A stretch of 64,000 bases of DNA, from positions 4,030,001 to 4,094,000 of the forward strand of contig NZ_CP042912.1 of the NCBI RefSeq assembly GCF_008087665.1, written 5' to 3'. Numbering within the stretch: the first letter of the stretch is position 1; the number at the start of each line of letters is the position of its first letter. The position numbers were made by a program, and so were the translations under genes. The notes below the pieces were generated by a model. That model did no database searches, was not told where the DNA came from, and saw only the letters and a list, made by a program, of their open reading frames with translations. This stretch comes from Mariniblastus fucicola. GTDB taxonomy: Bacteria > Planctomycetota > Planctomycetia > Pirellulales > Pirellulaceae. Below, piece by piece: positions 8,380 through 17,637 of this stretch.

Positions 8380-9852
8380 ATGATTCGTGTGAAACGCTTC
8401 TCATCGAACTTTGATTATTCATCACTCGAACCGCGTCAGCTTCTCACGTCGGTTACCCTGACCGAAGGCAGTCTGAGAATTGTCGGAACCTCCGCAAACG
8501 ATGCCGTGGAACTGACCAATGGTCCACAGAACTTCGACGTCGTTCGAGTCGACGTGAACGGCCAGCAATCAAAGCAGTTTCGCAGATCCGAAATAGACAG
8601 AATCGAGTTTTGGGGGCTCGATGGAAACGACAGGTTTCACGTTGTTCAGTCTTCGACCGATCCATTCGATCCGGTCTCTCTTGAGAAATTCGGGTTTTAC
8701 GGCGGCGAAGGAGATGACGAATTTTTCTTCAGCGCCAACTTCTTGGTCGACGAACTGATCGGAATTGGAGGTCTCGGGAACGATAACCTGCAGGCCAGAT
8801 CCGGTGGCTGGGGGTCTATTAATAGCTCGGTCACATTCTACGGAGGTGAAGGCAAAGATCACCTCCAAGGTGACAACGGAAACGATATTTTGTCGGGCCA
8901 GCAAGGAAATGACTTTCTCGCGGGAAAGTCGGGTGAAGATTTATTGTATGGCGGTTCTGGCAATGACCATTTGGAAGGCGGAGGCTCGAATGACGAACTC
9001 TACGGCGGCGAGGGAGACGACATTCTGAGCAACTCTTTTGAATCCAGCTTTTACTCCGGAGGAGGAAGCGACCGCCTGGTTGGAGGCGCCGGTAACGATT
9101 CAATCAATGGCGGTGACCTGCAAGATTTTATCTTTGGCGGTGAAGGCGACGACAGAATTTTTTCAGGCGATGGTGACGACTTGGTCTTCGCTGGTGCCGG
9201 AGATGATGAAGTGTTCGGCGAGGACGGAAACGATACGATTTACGGACAAGACGGAGACGACAAACTTGTCGGTAATGATGGAAACGATCGACAGTTCGGA
9301 GGGCGTGGCAACGATGAACTGCATGGTAAGTTTGGGAACGATACGCTCAGCGGTTTCACCGGCAACGACTTGATCTTCGGCGGCCTTGGCGCCGATGTCC
9401 TCGTCGGAGGATCCGGCAACGATATGCTCAATGGGTTCTCCGGTGGAGACACGCTTTTGGGTCAGGGAGGAGACGATCGGTTGGTTGCCGTCAGTGGATC
9501 AAATTATCTCAACGGAGGAGACGGCAACGATGTTTTGCACAGCGGCGATGGTTATGACCGAATGTTGGGCGGTCTTGGGGTCGATCGCTATATCGATTCG
9601 TTCGGTGATTTTGTGTTGTCCGACGCGGACGACATCGTGAAGCTCAGCGTCGACATGCCAGATTTCATTGGCCTTACGCTGGAAGAAGCAGGTGCGCTGG
9701 CGGAGTCGATTGATCGTCCTTGGCGAGTTTGCTTCATCGACGGCGAACCGCAAGTCAAGACACAAGACTATATCCCACGTCGACTTGGGTTTTCAATCGA
9801 CAACGACGTTGTGACTACCGTCAGGACCGATTCTGGAATCTTCTATTCATAG
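8380..9852 (+). CDS. LEPR-XLL secreted protein with RTX-type calcium-binding repeats
   Basis: 490 residues. The N-terminus carries the planctomycete export-associated signature [10 protein letters not shown] (about residues 15-24) in place of a classical hydrophobic signal peptide. Residues about 75-410 are rich in glycine/aspartate nonapeptides of the GGxGxDxxx type (for example [26 protein letters not shown]). These fold into a calcium-loaded parallel beta-roll, so the protein is expected outside the cytoplasm. The final 70 residues are non-repetitive, with a PASTA-like-looking segment ([20 protein letters not shown]). No enzyme domain is recognised; an adhesive or cell-surface role is inference. 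It is a single gene with its own leader. Confidence 0.85.
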   Translation: MIRVKRFSSNFDYSSLEPRQLLTSVTLTEGSLRIVGTSANDAVELTNGPQNFDVVRVDVNGQQSKQFRRSEIDRIEFWGLDGNDRFHVVQSSTDPFDPVSLEKFGFYGGEGDDEFFFSANFLVDELIGIGGLGNDNLQARSGGWGSINSSVTFYGGEGKDHLQGDNGNDILSGQQGNDFLAGKSGEDLLYGGSGNDHLEGGGSNDELYGGEGDDILSNSFESSFYSGGGSDRLVGGAGNDSINGGDLQDFIFGGEGDDRIFSGDGDDLVFAGAGDDEVFGEDGNDTIYGQDGDDKLVGNDGNDRQFGGRGNDELHGKFGNDTLSGFTGNDLIFGGLGADVLVGGSGNDMLNGFSGGDTLLGQGGDDRLVAVSGSNYLNGGDGNDVLHSGDGYDRMLGGLGVDRYIDSFGDFVLSDADDIVKLSVDMPDFIGLTLEEAGALAESIDRPWRVCFIDGEPQVKTQDYIPRRLGFSIDNDVVTTVRTDSGIFYS

Positions 9853-10045
9853 CGTGATTGTGGATAAAGCGAAGAAGCCACTCGTCGCCTTTAGACGGCA
9901 ACCGTCTCGCAAGAGCATCATCTCCGTCGCCGGTTTCAATCGCGGACGGGCGATCCAACGCGATGCTGCCGACTCCGCTCGCTCCAAAACGCTGCCGTTT
10001 CACGGTCAGCTTGCCTCGGAATAGCCGGTTGAGTACCATTGCAGC

Positions 10046-10459
10046 ATGAAACCGCTCCGGTACATCTTGGTAGTCGTGGCTTGCCTTGCTTTGGCGATGC
10101 CGACGTACGCGTTTTCATCGTGTGCTTGCAGCGACAGCCCAACGGCAAGTTGCTCCTGCGCCAGTGCCTCGCAAAGTCCTTGCGGATGTTGCAACTCTGA
10201 AGCATCGAGATCGCCGTGTTGCGGTGATGTGGAGTCGGAAGACTGCTGCCCGAACTGCAATTGCTCGTTGGATGCGCCTACGGACGAAGCGGTTTTGCAA
10301 GACTTACGGCCCCAAGACAATGTTCTGGTCGCTCTTCTGCCAAGCTTCGAATTGGCACCTCGTTTACCCGTTCGATTGATCGCGGCGTGTCAACTTTGCA
10401 GACCGCCTCCGATCGAACACAACCGCAGACAGGCAACGCTCGGGGTCTGGCTGAAATAA
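10046..10459 (+). CDS. cysteine-rich secreted protein, unknown function
   Basis: 137 residues. The N-terminal signal peptide (MKPLRYILVVVACLALAMPT) ends in AxA at about residue 22. The next 50 residues hold 13 cysteines in CxC, CC and CxCC arrangements. The remainder is free of cysteine except for a CQLC near the C-terminus. This pattern suggests metal binding or dense disulphide bonding in the periplasm or outside the cell. No named family is recognised. It is followed 53 bases later by a second cysteine-rich secreted peptide on the same strand, so the two are probably co-transcribed. No good ribosome binding site is visible. Confidence 0.65.
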   Translation: MKPLRYILVVVACLALAMPTYAFSSCACSDSPTASCSCASASQSPCGCCNSEASRSPCCGDVESEDCCPNCNCSLDAPTDEAVLQDLRPQDNVLVALLPSFELAPRLPVRLIAACQLCRPPPIEHNRRQATLGVWLK

Positions 10460-10512
10460 TTCTTCATGTGGATTGCTGTTTTCTTTTTCAACAACAATTT
10501 ATGGAGAATTCC

Positions 10513-10737
10513 ATGATTCAAAAAACGCTTCTAGGCCTCGCACTTTGCAGTGCGTTGATTGTTACCCCTTTCGCATTCGCTTCTTTCAACGCCCCAGCGC
10601 CGACCGCGGCTTGCGAGTGTTGCGGAGATGCTTGTGAGTGTGACGTTTGCGTCTGTGACGCGAACGGCTGTGCTTGCGACACAGGCGGTGACTGCTTTTG
10701 CACCATCGATTGTTGCGCCGTTTGCTGTGACGACTAA
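10513..10737 (+). CDS. small cysteine-rich secreted peptide (metallothionein-like composition)
   Basis: 74 residues. A signal peptide (MIQKTLLGLALCSALIVTPF) is followed by AFASFNAPAPTA. The mature part of about 42 residues then contains 15 cysteines in CxCC, CECDVCVCD and CxC spacings, with many Asp and Gly. The composition is metallothionein-like, but export argues for extracytoplasmic metal binding or cross-linking. The start at 10513 is chosen because GGAG sits six bases before it; an in-frame ATG at 10501 lies within that site. It pairs with the preceding cysteine-rich gene and is closed by a strong terminator. Confidence 0.75.
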   Translation: MIQKTLLGLALCSALIVTPFAFASFNAPAPTAACECCGDACECDVCVCDANGCACDTGGDCFCTIDCCAVCCDD

Positions 10738-10764
10738 ACGATCACGTAAGCGATAAACACGTTG

Positions 10765-10800
10765 GGTCGTTCAAGCGAAATGCTTGAGCGGCCTTTTTTT
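10765..10800 (+). terminator. Rho-independent terminator after the cysteine-rich pair
   Basis: A 12-pair stem (10765-10776 with 10782-10793, two G-T pairs), loop GAAAT, followed directly by seven T. This is a textbook terminator 28 bases after the stop codon. Confidence 0.9.
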
Positions 10801-11060
10801 CTGCGCCGAGACAAGCCACATGTTGGCATGAGTTTCGGTTTAACGGCGAAGATCATCGACGAGAACTAAACGCAATTTTCTGCTCCCGATAATCGCGTGC
10901 CAAGGCATTCGGTCTTCAGTCGAGACGATTCCGTCGAGACGATTGACTCCTTGTTCACGATAAACCATCACCTATGATCGGCGACGCGAGTTAAATCCGC
11001 CGCTCTCCATGTTGACTGCAAATCGCTGGGACTCCCGTAATCTTCAACCGAAAGTATGCA
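10801..11060. other. intergenic region upstream of the VOC gene
   Basis: Together with the terminator this makes 323 bases without a gene. The only notable feature is a 14-base tandem direct repeat at 10919-10946. No promoter hexamers or RNA gene were recognised. Confidence 0.4.
10919..10946. repeat. 14-base tandem direct repeat GTCGAGACGATT
   Basis: GTCGAGACGATT occurs at 10919-10930 and again at 10933-10944, separated by CC. It lies about 115 bases before the VOC gene. It could be a direct-repeat operator for a regulator, or chance. Confidence 0.45.
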
Positions 11061-11567
11061 ATGACCTATCCACGTTCGTTCTCTCACATCGGAATCTCGG
11101 TAACTAATTTGGAACAGGCTGTTGAGTTCTACACCAAGACACTGGGGTGGTATGTGATCATGCCGCCAACGGAAATTGTGTCTGATGATTCTGCGATCGG
11201 AGTCATGTGTGACGACGTTTTCGGAGACGGTTGGGGCCGATTCAAGATCGCTCATTTGGCGACAGGAGACAAAATCGGCGTCGAGCTGTTTGAATTCGCC
11301 AATGCGGAAAAGCGAGAGAACAATTTCGAGTTCTGGAAGACCGGAGTGTTTCACTTTTGCGTTCAGGACCCGGACGTGGAAGGACTGGCGAAACGAATTG
11401 TGGAGAATGGCGGCAAACAACGAATGCCCGTCCGCGAATATTACCCCGGCGACAAGCCGTACAGAATGGTTTACTGCGAAGACCCGTTCGGCAACTTGAT
11501 CGAAATCTATTCGCACAGCTATGAGCTGACGTATTCCGCAGGCGCATACGACAGCGACTCCAAATAG
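11061..11567 (+). CDS. VOC-superfamily (glyoxalase/dioxygenase-like) protein
   Basis: 168 residues. A vicinal-oxygen-chelate fold is shown by the N-terminal SFSHIGISVTNLEQAVEFYT and the C-terminal YRMVYCEDPFGNLIEIYSHS. These give the expected metal-ligand pattern: His in SHIGI, Glu in IGVELFEF, His in GVFHFCV and Glu in LIEIYS. Two beta-alpha-beta-beta-beta modules fit in the length. Members include glyoxalase I, dioxygenases and epimerases, and the substrate cannot be read from the sequence. It is a single cytoplasmic gene with no enzyme neighbour to help. Confidence 0.85.
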   Translation: MTYPRSFSHIGISVTNLEQAVEFYTKTLGWYVIMPPTEIVSDDSAIGVMCDDVFGDGWGRFKIAHLATGDKIGVELFEFANAEKRENNFEFWKTGVFHFCVQDPDVEGLAKRIVENGGKQRMPVREYYPGDKPYRMVYCEDPFGNLIEIYSHSYELTYSAGAYDSDSK

Positions 11568-11621
11568 CGTAGTCGCGCACGCTGGAATTCGTGCTCTCGT
11601 ATAGGCGAGCGATCGCGCGGG

Positions 11622-12917
11622 TCAGACCGGTTCTTGACGAGGCAAAGGAAGCTTGAACGCGAACCAGATTGCGATCAACAAAGCCAATGTCAGGCTAATG
11701 CCGTTGACCGTTGTGATCGCCTGCCAGAGCCAATCGGACTGTTCGAAAGCAAGGGCGTTTCGCGCCGCTCGCGTAGACACGTAATTTAGCATCGGAACCG
11801 CCAGCAAAACGGCTGTCGCGATTGCAACGTATCGCGGCACTGCAGGAATCAACCGCCTGGAATTCAACAACATCGCGAACAGGATTGCGGCAGCGATCAG
11901 GCAGTCGTAGGAGTGGTGGTAGATTGTCACCAGCAACGCAAGGACAACAATCAGCGCGGTCAATCCTCCAGCACCCGAATCGGTCTCTCGCGACGAAGCT
12001 TTCCAAATCGCCACGCACGGCACGATCAACAGCAGCAGCATCACGCCCAAATACTCCGCCGTTCCCGGCACGCGGTTCATGCCTTTGGCAACGATTCCAG
12101 CGACATCGATTCGCGTCCAGGTGTTGACTGGTGATTCAGTTGGATCGTCGTGGAACGCTTGCTGTCCGGCCTGAATCCCTTCGACGACAGACGGGAAATC
12201 CGAGAAGGAAGCAAGCCAGCCAAAGCATCCGATCGCGATCATTGAAGTCAACGCAACGCCGATCGCGACGGCTTTGAAGTCCCGCCTGGCGAGCATCAGA
12301 ATCGTCAGCGGAATCGCATAAGTCGGCTTTACGGCGGCGAACAGAAACCCGACTCCTGCCAACCACGGATTCGACTTCGCGTAGTGCAATGCGACGACGA
12401 CTCCGATCGCCAACTGAACGGTGAAATACCCTGTGAATAGTGTCACATGCCCTGGACGACTGAACACCAGAAATCCAAACACCCAAACCCACAGCACCCA
12501 ATCGAATTTGATGCGGCTGATCGCGATGCACAATCGAGCCAACACACCAAACAGCATCCATGTGGAAACAAAGAACACGACGCTGGCGACTTTCAACGGC
12601 AAAAAAGTCAGCGGCACATAGGGCAAAAACGCGAACGGCGAAAACGGAGCAGCACTGCGGGGCACAATGTATTCCGGATGTTGCATGACGTCGGTCGAGT
12701 ACGGATTGACGCCATCAGCGAAAGCTTTCGAATAGTTAAAGAGCGTGTAGAAATCGCTCATCCCGCGGCTTTCCCAATCGAACTCGCGGGACGGTTCTGC
12801 AAAGTTCCGAAACGTCCGCAGGCTGACGAACGAAGTCGCCAACAGCAAAAACAGCACGCCGCCAATCGCCCAAACACGACGCTCAAACCAGGGCAATTTG
12901 ACTTCTGCGAGTTCCAT
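11622..12917 (-). CDS. GT87-family polyprenyl-phosphate mannosyltransferase-like membrane protein
   Basis: 431 residues with about ten hydrophobic helices. The first periplasmic loop carries SDFYTLFNYSKAFADGVNPY, characteristic of glycosyltransferase family 87 (DUF2029; PimE-like). Family members use a polyprenyl-phosphate sugar donor and act from within the membrane, with the acidic residue of the first loop catalytic. A further family sign is FAAVKPTYAIPL in the middle. Acceptor and sugar are unknown. It starts at an ATG just before a short cytoplasmic N-terminus and a first helix (VWAIGGVLFLLLATSFVSL). It converges with the VOC gene (54 bases between stops). Confidence 0.85.
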   Translation of the reverse strand: MELAEVKLPWFERRVWAIGGVLFLLLATSFVSLRTFRNFAEPSREFDWESRGMSDFYTLFNYSKAFADGVNPYSTDVMQHPEYIVPRSAAPFSPFAFLPYVPLTFLPLKVASVVFFVSTWMLFGVLARLCIAISRIKFDWVLWVWVFGFLVFSRPGHVTLFTGYFTVQLAIGVVVALHYAKSNPWLAGVGFLFAAVKPTYAIPLTILMLARRDFKAVAIGVALTSMIAIGCFGWLASFSDFPSVVEGIQAGQQAFHDDPTESPVNTWTRIDVAGIVAKGMNRVPGTAEYLGVMLLLLIVPCVAIWKASSRETDSGAGGLTALIVVLALLVTIYHHSYDCLIAAAILFAMLLNSRRLIPAVPRYVAIATAVLLAVPMLNYVSTRAARNALAFEQSDWLWQAITTVNGISLTLALLIAIWFAFKLPLPRQEPV

Positions 12918-13067
12918 CGTGTTGCTGTTAATTCAAAGGCAAAAAGGAACGGTGGGCTCCACCGCGTGCGGGATGAAGTTTTGAAAAACGACCGTTGGCG
13001 CGATCGCAGGCTCTAATCCGATGCCACCAGTTCGCTACCACAGCCACTCACGTGATCGCCCAACGCC

Positions 13068-13874
13068 CTAGTCGTCGTTTTCTTCGGACTCGGCACGGTA
13101 CTGAGCCTCCAGCTCCAGAGCTTTTTCGACAACGACCTCCCATGAGTCAACATAGTCAATTGGATCGCGTCGATCGAACTTGTGAAACGCCAGAATTCGC
13201 TCCACATCCGAACCCGTCAAACCGTGAGACCGGCCGGATGCATCGGGCTGGTAGCTCGTGCACGTATTTCGAAAAATGGTGTCGAAGTCCAAGCCCAGTT
13301 TTTCGATCGAAACCGCGGCCTCCTGCAGAATCGTGTACTTGTCGCCGTTGATGTACGGAATGTGCAAATGGACTTTTTCGTTGTCCCAGTTTCCAATCGA
13401 AAAAGCATGAAAGATCGACTGGTAAAATTCTGGCCGGCAATCGGGGTAGATCGCATGGTCGCCAGAATGAACCCCAAGACAAAAATCGACATGCGTATCG
13501 TGCTGGATCGCTATCGAAAGAGCATACCCGTAAGCGATGGACGCAAAAATTGCGTTGCGGTTGGGAACGACCGTCTGTCGCATGTTCTCCTGTTCGTAGT
13601 GACCTTTGGGAACCTGCCAGTTTGAGTCCGTAAGCGCTGAGTGAAAAAGATCGCCGAGCTTGGGAATCTCGATCGTCTCACAGCTCATCTCGATATCGTT
13701 CTCGCGAAGGTACTCGATATTGTCGTACAGTCGCTTAAGTTCGATACGGTGTTTCTGCCCGTAGTCGAAACACAGACCGAAGACCTTGCGTCGCTCGGCC
13801 AGCATTCGAACCAGCAGTGAAGTTGAATCCATTCCGCCACTTAGACAGATGACGGCAGGGCGTGGTCGTTCCAT
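13068..13874 (-). CDS. queC: QueC-like 7-cyano-7-deazaguanine synthase lacking the usual zinc cysteines
   Basis: 268 residues. It belongs to the ATP pyrophosphatase family that converts 7-carboxy-7-deazaguanine and ammonia to preQ0. The PP-loop is SGGMDS (about residues 12-17), and further QueC signatures are FDYGQKHRIEL, VPNRNAIFASIAYGYA, and GVHSGDHAIYPDCRPEF. The C-terminal zinc site, which normally has one Cys followed by a CxxCxxC cluster, reads NTCTSYQPDASGRSHGLTGS then DVERILAF, so only one cysteine remains. The domain is full length, so this is substitution, not truncation. The enzyme may work without zinc or may have shifted function. ATG 13874 is chosen; a TTG at 13946 would add an unconserved leader. 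No other queuosine gene is adjacent. Confidence 0.8.
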   Translation of the reverse strand: MERPRPAVICLSGGMDSTSLLVRMLAERRKVFGLCFDYGQKHRIELKRLYDNIEYLRENDIEMSCETIEIPKLGDLFHSALTDSNWQVPKGHYEQENMRQTVVPNRNAIFASIAYGYALSIAIQHDTHVDFCLGVHSGDHAIYPDCRPEFYQSIFHAFSIGNWDNEKVHLHIPYINGDKYTILQEAAVSIEKLGLDFDTIFRNTCTSYQPDASGRSHGLTGSDVERILAFHKFDRRDPIDYVDSWEVVVEKALELEAQYRAESEENDD

Positions 13875-14015
13875 GGTTGGTCTGATAGCAAAATTTGGCA
13901 AAAGTTGTGGCAGGCAGCCCACGATTCGTGCGCGGCTCGTTCCCAAAATCCTGGTCAGCCGTTAGGCTATTTCGGAGCCTAAGTGTATCCAGCATGTCCG
14001 GGAATTGTGAGCCCA

Positions 14016-15032
14016 ATGGCACGAAATGACCAATTGATTCGCCAGCACAAAGTTCTGCAAATTCTCGAGCGGGTTCGGTTTGGCAAGACGATTCAGGAGC
14101 TTCACGATGACGTCGTCGAGGAACTTGGATTGCCGTCGCTGCACAATCGAACGCTCAAACGCGACCTGGAGGCTTTGCAAGCTGCCGGCTTTGACGTCGA
14201 CCACCACGATTCGCCCCGCGGCAAAGTTTGGAAGCTGGGGCCACTGGCCAAAACGACGACTCATATCAGCTTTTCGTCAACCGAGTTGATCGCGTTGGCG
14301 CTTGGTCGCGAATTGATGCATCCGCTTTCGGGCACTCAATTTGGATCCGGCATCGAGTCTTTCTGGAACAAGGTCAAGGAAGAAGTTCCGGCCACGGTTT
14401 TAAGCCATTACGAAAAGTACCGGAAAACGTTTCGCGTCCAGGGCTTGCCGATCAAGTCGTACGAAAGCAAGCAGGGGATCATCAAAACGATCAATCGTGG
14501 GATTCTGGAACATCGACTGCTGGAAGTCGTTTACCAGAGCGAGGGCAAGCCGTCGAAGACCCGGAAAATCGAGCCTTACGAAGTGATCCTGTTTCGATCC
14601 AGCCTGTACACGATCGCGGCGGCTCACGAGGACGAAGACGAGAAAACTCGCGTGCGAGTCTGGAAGCTGGACCGGTTCGAGAAAGCCACGATTCTGGACG
14701 AGTGGTTCAAGCCACCGGAAGATCTGGACATGGACGAATTTTTCGGCAGCAGCCAAACCATTTTCCGATCCAGCGACGACGAGACTCCGTATAAAGTCAG
14801 GTTGACGTCGCGTGCTGCCGTTTGGGTGACGGAAGAACCGTGGCACCCCGAGCAAACGATTGAAAAGATTTCCGACGAGCACTCGGTGTTGACCGTTCCG
14901 GTTTCCAATCCGCGCGATGCGATTCCTCGAATCCTGCAATTGGGATCCGATGCGGAATTGCTTTCGCCAGAAGAAGCCCGCAAGGATCTGATCTCAATCG
15001 CAAACGAAATGCTTGAGCAGTACAAAGACTAA
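14016..15032 (+). CDS. WYL-domain transcriptional regulator (YafY/PafC type)
   Basis: 338 residues. The N-terminal winged helix-turn-helix (about 1-70) has NDQLIRQHKVLQILERVRFG and SLHNRTLKRDLEALQAAGF, as in DeoR-like HTH-11 domains. The middle WYL domain (about 150-240) runs from LLEVVYQSEG through RKIEPYEVILFRSSLYTIAA and ends at RVWKLDRF. A C-terminal WCX extension follows (VRLTSRAAVWVTEEPWHPEQ). WYL domains are thought to sense nucleic acid or small ligands. The target genes are not evident. ATG 14016 is chosen over GTG 13983. It is divergent from queC with about 140 bases between, so it could control that gene. Confidence 0.85.
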   Translation: MARNDQLIRQHKVLQILERVRFGKTIQELHDDVVEELGLPSLHNRTLKRDLEALQAAGFDVDHHDSPRGKVWKLGPLAKTTTHISFSSTELIALALGRELMHPLSGTQFGSGIESFWNKVKEEVPATVLSHYEKYRKTFRVQGLPIKSYESKQGIIKTINRGILEHRLLEVVYQSEGKPSKTRKIEPYEVILFRSSLYTIAAAHEDEDEKTRVRVWKLDRFEKATILDEWFKPPEDLDMDEFFGSSQTIFRSSDDETPYKVRLTSRAAVWVTEEPWHPEQTIEKISDEHSVLTVPVSNPRDAIPRILQLGSDAELLSPEEARKDLISIANEMLEQYKD

Positions 15033-15067
15033 CGCAGTACAAAGACTGCAAAACCAGAAACCACCAC

Positions 15068-17515
15068 ATGTTTCGCCTTTCAGTCATTCTGCTCGTCCTG
15101 ATCCCACTCGCCGGATGCAACAGCGAAAAATCGATCCAACGTCAGCCAACAGCCGCCGACGTACACCGCGAGACGATCGAGCAAATCATTCAGTCGGAAT
15201 CCACGATTCTGGATCTTGCTCCTTACGTGTCTAAAATCGCTGACTCGATGACCAAGTCCGGACAGGAATCGAAAGAATCGCTGCGGGAGATTTTCGCCGA
15301 CACGACCAACTACCTTCGCATCAACGCAAGCTCGCCAACCGCCACCAGCGAATTTTTGGACGAGCTTTGGCAGCCCTTTCTCGCAGAACGCAAGTTCGCT
15401 GAATGCCAGTTCGGAACGCTCTCCGGCACATTCGCCGAATCCGGTCAACGCTTTGACATGAAGACCAAATTCGAAGGCAAGATTCGCGATGGCCAAGCCA
15501 TCACGGGCGTCCAGGCGACTCAAACAATTACGTGGACTCGCATCAACAAACTCTGGACGATCACCGCCTGGACGCAGCATACTTTTGAAGTCAGTGAATC
15601 AGAACAACCGTTGTTTGCCGACGCGACGGACAGCTTCATTGCTGAGGCCGATACACGGTCAGCCGTAACCAGATCTTCGCACCAGCAACGCGTGCTCGAT
15701 GCAGTCAACGCAAAAACCGTGATGGAACCTCTGGTCGACGGACTGCCTGGCTTCAACGACTGGGAATCCGCCTGGCAATTCCCTTCGGTCAGCATCGTCG
15801 ACTACGACAACGACGGCTGGGACGATGTCTTCCTGACAGATCGCTGGGGCGGTGGCATGATGCTGCACAACGTCGAAGGAAAGCTGATCGACACGACCGC
15901 GGAATCAGGTTTGGATGTCGGCGCGGGTTCGAATTGCGTTGTCTTCGCGGACTTCGACAACGATGGAGATCCGGACGCGTTCGTGGGCCGCTCCCTCTCC
16001 GACAGCCAGTTTTTCATCAACGAAAACGGGACATTTCAGCTCGATTCGTTAACGACAGAAGGTTTGAGTTTCGTTCGACTGGTTACAGCCGGTTCGGTCG
16101 CGGATTTCAACGGAGACGGTTTGCTCGATTTGTATCTTTCGACTTACGTCTCGCCATCGGGCTTCGCGACAAAAGACTGGATCGGGAAAATGATTGCGGA
16201 ATCGGATCGTGAGAAGATGGCAAACATCGGCAGCCAACATCCGTTCATCGATCGCGGCGGTCCAGCAAACATTCTGCTGATCAATGAAAATGGAAAGCTG
16301 AAACGTTGCGATGCATCGGAATCGATCAAGCAATGGCGGAACAGTTATCAGAGCGTGTGGCATGATTGGGACAACGACGGTGATCCCGATCTGTTTGTCA
16401 GCAACGATTTTGCACCAGACTCGTTTCTTCGCAACGACACGGTCAAGGGAAGCAACAAGCCCGTGTTCGTGGACGTTACCAGGGAGTTGATTGGCCCTGA
16501 CATCATGGGTTACAGCATGGGCGCGTCGTGGGGAGACTTCGACAACGATGGCGATCTGGATTTGTACGTTTCAGAAATGTACTCCAAAGCGGGTAACCGG
16601 ATTCTGGAGCAGTTCTCCGAAGCGGATCGTCGCTCGGTGGAATCGGCCAAGGGTAATTTCCTGTTCCGCAACGATGGCGGAAGGTTTACGCAAGTCGCGG
16701 GCTCAGCTGAATCGAACCAACACGTTGCAAAAGTTGGCTGGTCGTTCGGCGGACAGTTTGCGGACTTCAACAACGACTGCTGGTTGGACCTGTACGTTCC
16801 CAGCGGATTTTATTCGGCTCCGAAATCCGTGCGTTGCGACGCAGATTTGTGATCGTGCAATTGGCGCGCGGTCGCGCGACTGGACCCACAACAACCAATC
16901 GAGTTCCGGGAACACGCTGCTTGGAGTGAACTCGATGACACGCTTTCCATTTTTCAGATTGATCCGGACACCGACGCGGTGAAAGGATTCTCGTTCAGCG
17001 GCAATGAGCGCAATCGTCTATTCCTGAATCGGGCGGGAACTTTCGAGGACGCGACGTTGACTTCCGGAGTCGATTTCACCGAAGACGGCAGAGGGTTCGC
17101 GGTATGCGATTTGAACAACGACGGAATCCTGGAAATGGGAATCGTCTCAAACCAGAGCCCTCGATTTCGAATCGCTCAGTTCAACGATCAGAAATTGGGC
17201 GGAAATCAGGCGACCGGCGGCAGCGTTCGAATTCGGCTGATCGGCGGAAATCAGTCGGCGACTCCGAATATGAAGCTGAGCCCTCGTGACCCGGTGGGAG
17301 CCATCGTGATTGCGAAAACAGACAACCAGACGCGAATGTTTCAGCTTTCCCGCGGCGAGGGGTTTTCCTCCCAAAATTCGCACTTCGTTCACGTTGGTCT
17401 GGGAGACCGTTCTCAAATTGACCAGCTGGAAATTCGTTGGCCCAGCGGAAAGATTACGGTTGAAGAAGGGATTCTCGACGGATCAGAGATTGAAATTTCA
17501 GAACCGCGGAATTGA
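15068..17515 (+). CDS. FG-GAP/ASPIC-UnbV lipoprotein with in-frame TGA: probable selenoprotein (or interrupted gene)
   Basis: The frame runs from ATG 15068 for 594 codons, meets TGA at 16850-16852, then continues in the same frame without another stop to 17515 (815 residues if read through). The N-terminus is a lipoprotein signal (MFRLSVILLVLIPLAGC). Residues about 30-200 look NTF2-like. From about 240 come several FG-GAP/VCBS repeats with calcium-type motifs (DYDNDGWDD, DFNGDGLLDLY, DWDNDGDPDLF). After the TGA come the conserved NRLFLNRAGTFED and a C-terminal ASPIC/UnbV domain (LSRGEGFSSQNSHFVHVGLG, LEIRWPSGK). The TGA would be residue 595 in the context DL-U-SCNWR. Loss of the TGA-to-end part would remove a whole domain, yet that part shows no decay. 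A SECIS-like hairpin follows the TGA. Alternatives are a recent nonsense mutation of a Cys codon or a sequencing error. The family role is unknown, and it is likely periplasmic or outer-membrane. Confidence 0.75.
16850..16883 (+). promoter_or_regulatory. candidate bacterial SECIS element after in-frame TGA
   Basis: Seventeen bases after the TGA (16850-16852) lies CGCGC-GGTC-GCGCG: a perfect five-pair GC stem (16865-16869 with 16874-16878) closed by a four-base GGTC loop. The lower stem can continue weakly past a bulged A at 16879. In E. coli fdhF the SECIS also shows a GGUC loop about 18 bases after the UGA. The spacing and loop therefore match the established bacterial pattern for SelB binding. 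This is sequence inspection only; no folding program was run. Confidence 0.6.
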
Positions 17516-17637
17516 AGTCGCCACGTTTCGGAAGAAGCCAAAAAAGGTTAAAATCCTGATTCTGAAACGGACATGAGAACTTCATCTCCGTTGGTTGCCA
17601 TTTACTCTTTAGCAGTGCCGCGAAGGAAAAAGTACAC

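Noticed and set aside
16850-16978. Frameshift as explanation of the split FG-GAP/UnbV gene
   Set aside because: Both halves are in the same frame and the sequence between reads sensibly, so only the TGA separates them.
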